From Acidobacteriota bacterium (lineage in GTDB: Bacteria; Acidobacteriota; Vicinamibacteria; Vicinamibacterales; 2-12-FULL-66-21), in the NCBI GenBank assembly GCA_013694845.1, contig JACDBQ010000301.1, forward strand, positions 1 to 8,796: a stretch of DNA of 8,796 nt. Direction: 5' to 3'. Within the stretch, counting starts at the first letter, position 1; each line of letters opens with the position of its first letter. The position numbers and the translations under genes were made by a program. The notes beneath the pieces are model-generated. The model made no database searches. It saw only the letters and a program-made list of their open reading frames with translations, and was not told where the DNA came from. Positions 6,837 to 8,796 of the stretch are shown in pieces.

Positions 6837-6849
6837 TACGTAAAACGTA
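6819..6849. promoter_or_regulatory. Probable PadR operator: two adjacent palindromes
   Basis: CTACGCGACGCGTAG (6819-6833) is a perfect 6-3-6 palindrome filling the spacer and entering the -10 box. TACGTAAAACGTA (6837-6849) is a perfect 5-3-5 palindrome over the predicted transcription start. Both share TACG/CGTA half-sites with three-base centres; a further ACGTAG half-site occurs at 6859-6864. Their position predicts steric repression by a dimeric regulator, most simply PadR itself, since many family members are autorepressed. The palindromes are seen; the binding protein is inferred. Confidence 0.65.
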
Positions 6850-6867
6850 TTAGGTGCGACGTAGCAT

Positions 6868-7206
6868 ATGCGACGAACCGGTCAGGACGAAGATCTCGGC
6901 GATTTCGGACGCTTTTCTGAACCAGCCCTGCTGATCCTGATCAGCCTTGCCGACGGTGACAAGCACGGCTACGCGATGACCGAGGACATCGCGGCCCTCG
7001 CGGAGGTGCGGTTGGGCCCAGGCACACTCTACGGGGCCATCGCTCGTCTCGAGTCCCGCGGCTTGATCGAGCCGGTCGGCGCGGAGGACCGGCGCCATCC
7101 GTACCGGCTGACGGCGCTCGGCGCAACCGCCCTCCGTCTGCGGCTGACCACACTCGAAGCGGTTGCGCGTGCTGGACGGCGACGCCTGTCGCCATCGAGG
7201 ACCTGA
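6868..7206 (+). CDS. PadR family transcriptional regulator
   Basis: A 112-residue winged-helix repressor. Residues 16-48 (FSEPALLILISLADGDKHGY onwards) form the first helices with the family HGYA motif. LGPGTLYGAIARLESRGLIE (49-68) is the recognition helix region. EDRRHPYRLTALG (73-85) is the beta wing. The short C-terminal helix (about 86-105) is that of the small PadR subgroup that dimerises without a long C-terminal domain. ATG 6868 follows a palindromic promoter; the only ribosome site candidate, AGGTG at 6851-6855, is weak and rather far. The stop codon abuts the ATG of the membrane protein with no gap, so the two are co-translated. PadR proteins usually respond to a small molecule or a cell-envelope stress and control a neighbouring membrane protein or transporter. 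The inducer is unknown here. Confidence 0.93.
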   Translation: MRRTGQDEDLGDFGRFSEPALLILISLADGDKHGYAMTEDIAALAEVRLGPGTLYGAIARLESRGLIEPVGAEDRRHPYRLTALGATALRLRLTTLEAVARAGRRRLSPSRT

Positions 7207-7719
7207 ATGGCCACGATCACGTCGGCGCTGATTCGCTTGTATCCGCGCGCATGGCGGCAGCGCTACGGTGAGGAGATGCGCGACCTGCTCGCCATGCGGC
7301 GGCTGTCGATGCGCACGCTCGCCGATCTCATCGCCGGCGCAGTCGATGCGCGGGTCAGTCGTCAACCCACACCGGCAGAGCGTTCCGGCAACACGCAGGG
7401 AGTAGACATCATGGTGAAGGCATTTCGCTGCGCGCCCCAGGGCGCATCCGTCCAGGATCAATGGAGGAGCGGCGCCTGGCTGGTCGGCGGCTCACTCGTA
7501 TTCACCCTCGTCGGCATCGCGTTGCAGCTGCGGATCGGTTCGAACTCTTTTTCCGAAGGCCTGCTGTATTCCGCCTTCCCGGCTTCGCTGATGCTGTCGA
7601 GCGAGTGCACCTACCTGAAACGCTACTCGACGTCCGCTCGTACCGTGATGTCCATCGGAGGGGCGGTCGCGATCATCCTCATGATGTGGGCTGCGGTCGC
7701 GATCGGCTATGCGATCTGA
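7207..7719 (+). CDS. PadR-linked small membrane protein with permease-prefix-like N-terminus
   Basis: A 170-residue protein of unknown function. Residues 1-50 are cytosolic and contain LIRLYPRAWRQRYGEEMRDLL. This motif resembles the short domain found in front of MacB-type ABC permeases and in front of other membrane proteins next to PadR genes, especially in Acidobacteriota. A flexible stretch (51-87) follows, then three predicted membrane segments at about 88-107, 114-134 and 146-169. A conserved-looking SSECTYLKRYS loop separates the second and third. There is no enzyme or transporter signature. The ATG directly follows the padR stop, with GAGG six bases upstream inside padR, so the stoichiometry is probably coupled. 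It may act as a membrane partner or sensor for the regulator; this is inference from gene order only. Confidence 0.8.
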   Translation: MATITSALIRLYPRAWRQRYGEEMRDLLAMRRLSMRTLADLIAGAVDARVSRQPTPAERSGNTQGVDIMVKAFRCAPQGASVQDQWRSGAWLVGGSLVFTLVGIALQLRIGSNSFSEGLLYSAFPASLMLSSECTYLKRYSTSARTVMSIGGAVAIILMMWAAVAIGYAI

Positions 7720-8007
7720 AGGCCCTCGCTTCGCGGCAAGCACGATTTCGTGAGCGGTCTTACGGAAGTGTCAGGCGATCGGTGAGATCGAGCGCGGTGC
7801 CCTGAACGGGCAGATCATTTTCGTCAGTTCCCACGGTTCTGTCCTTCCTCGAGTTCTTCCCCGTCCGTCAGCTGCCGCCCGTGCCTTGAAGACGTCGCAG
7901 TTCTCCTCGTGCGGTCACCGTCTGCATGCCCTCCGAGAGCCGAAGATCTCGCTGGGCAGCCCCTTGCACAACTCGCCGCCGCTCACCTTTTCAGCGTCGA
8001 GGAGTAC
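7720..8007. other. Intergenic region without a supported gene
   Basis: These 288 bases contain a short palindrome (CACGA-TT-TCGTG, 7741-7752) that lacks a T-run, so it is not a convincing terminator. No RNA gene or clear -35/-10 pair is visible. The + frame of the next gene is open from 7909. The Shine-Dalgarno GAGGAG (7999-8004) lies just before ATG 8008. Confidence 0.5.
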
Positions 8008-8796
8008 ATGAGATTACGAAGGTCCCAGGGATCCAGGGCACTCGCCTGGGTCTGTGCAGGTAGTTTGGTTGCTTCGTCCGGACGCGGTCAGGTTGTGACC
8101 GCGTCTGCAGGCGGCAGCAATCGACTGCCGGCGATGTCCGCAGACACGGGGCGATCGACCGCCCGCGTCGGCCGCCTCGCGGCACAGCCGGTCCGGATCG
8201 ATACGAGCCGATACGCCGGCCAGAGTGGCCGCATCGTGATGCGGCTGCGCGCCGAAGGCGCGCCTGCCGGGGTTCGGATTCGCTGGACTGCGCGCGGTCC
8301 GCTGGCCAATGGCATGGCGCAGCCTGGCGAACGCGTCGTGGTACTCGAGCGGGTCGCGTTCGCATCCGCGATCGAGAACGTCCTGTCGTTCGAGATTCAC
8401 GCGACCGGTGGCGTGCCCGGCGAGACGATCGTGCTGATCCCGGAATTCATCTTCGAGACGTCGGCCGACGAGCCAGCGCGCCCGGCATTCTTCGAGCGAC
8501 CGGCGCCGACGGCGCTCCGATCCGGATCGCGATGGCCCCGTGGCAGATGTGGGCTGACACGACACCCGTTGAGATCTGGCAGGTCGGGAACCCGGCGTCT
8601 GAACCCATGCCTGCCGGTGTGCAGCCCACCGGCCGCGGCGTGAACGTGCAGCATGATTTTGCGAACAAGCGGATTGCCCTTGGCGCTGAATCCACCGAGC
8701 AGTACGGGTTCGCGGTGAAGGGCGCGGCGGCCGTCGCGCTCTCGCGCCGCGCAGCGGTTGGCGTGATCGGCGGCGCCGGCGCGGGGCACCAGGACC
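8008..8796 (+). CDS. Unrecognised, probably exported protein; frame change near 8500; 3' partial
   Basis: I do not recognise this family. ATG 8008 has GAGGAG with a short spacer and begins a possible signal peptide (MRLRRSQGSRALAWVCAGSLVASS). The next ~135 residues look beta-rich, with alternating hydrophobic strands (SGRIVMRLRAEG, VRIRWTARG, ERVVVLERVAF, NVLSFEIHATGG, ETIVLIPEFIFETS), suggesting an extracellular beta-sandwich. At about 8491-8505 sensible coding moves to another frame, consistent with one lost base: AFFERP is followed by GADGAPIRIAMAPWQMWADT, EIWQVGNPASEPMPAG, and QHDFANKRIALGAESTEQYG. This runs open to the window end. Read uncorrected, the first frame stops at 8643 after an Arg/Ser-rich tail typical of out-of-frame high-GC DNA. 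The break may be a sequencing error or a mutation. The gene continues beyond the window. Confidence 0.6.

Noticed and set aside
5455..6843. Open frame of 462 codons overlapping the MFS gene on the + strand
   Set aside because: The Arg/Gly-rich translation is typical of a shifted frame; the correct MFS frame is unambiguous.
7741..7752. Hairpin CACGATTTCGTG as a terminator after the membrane protein
   Set aside because: The stem is only five base pairs and no T-run follows on either strand.
7930..8025. Possible Uma2-like N-terminus (AHLFSVEEYMRL) upstream of the exported protein
   Set aside because: The similarity is a dozen residues, with no Uma2 catalytic region afterwards. The GAGGAG that encodes EE is a good ribosome site for ATG 8008.

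Overview
The window is GC-rich, densely coded bacterial chromosome. The PadR regulator followed by a small membrane protein with an LYPxxWRxRYGEEM motif, and the amidohydrolase with a CIA30-like tail, suggest Acidobacteriota (possibly Vicinamibacteria). This assignment is inferred from gene style; no rRNA or tRNA is present to confirm it.

Left part (1-1953, + strand): the 3' end of a MrfA/YprA-type helicase gene (DUF1998 domain with a four-Cys metal site) overlaps by one base a GTG-started gene for a MrfB/YprB-type DEDD exonuclease with a TPR-like tail. In Bacillus subtilis this pair forms a mitomycin-lesion repair pathway. The window edge holds heptamer tandem repeats and an unusual hairpin element immediately before the recognisable helicase sequence.

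Middle (1977-4847, - strand): this looks like the remains of a drug-efflux or stress-sensing cluster. In transcription order it holds a broken ABC-2 permease (two compensating frame changes plus an internal deletion), a broken exported imidazolonepropionase-like amidohydrolase (two single-base losses and a truncated CIA30 domain), and an intact DesR/NarL-type response regulator that starts inside the amidohydrolase stop codon. The expected ABC ATPase and histidine kinase are absent.

Next comes rpmE (zinc-type ribosomal protein L31, - strand), with an extended -10 promoter and a strong intrinsic terminator that separates it from the broken permease. An MFS transporter of the ACS (anion:cation symporter) type diverges from it on the + strand. 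Its stop codon lies inside a consensus -35 box that drives a PadR regulator and a directly abutting three-TM membrane protein. Two palindromes cover the core promoter and start point, suggesting autoregulation.

The right end (8008-8796) holds an unrecognised, probably exported protein whose reading continues in another frame after about 8500.

No CRISPR, transposase, phage or RNA gene was seen. The main uncertainty is whether the several single-base frame changes are true gene decay or uncorrected assembly errors. The permease deletion, the CIA30 truncation and the missing partner genes cannot be explained by single-base errors.
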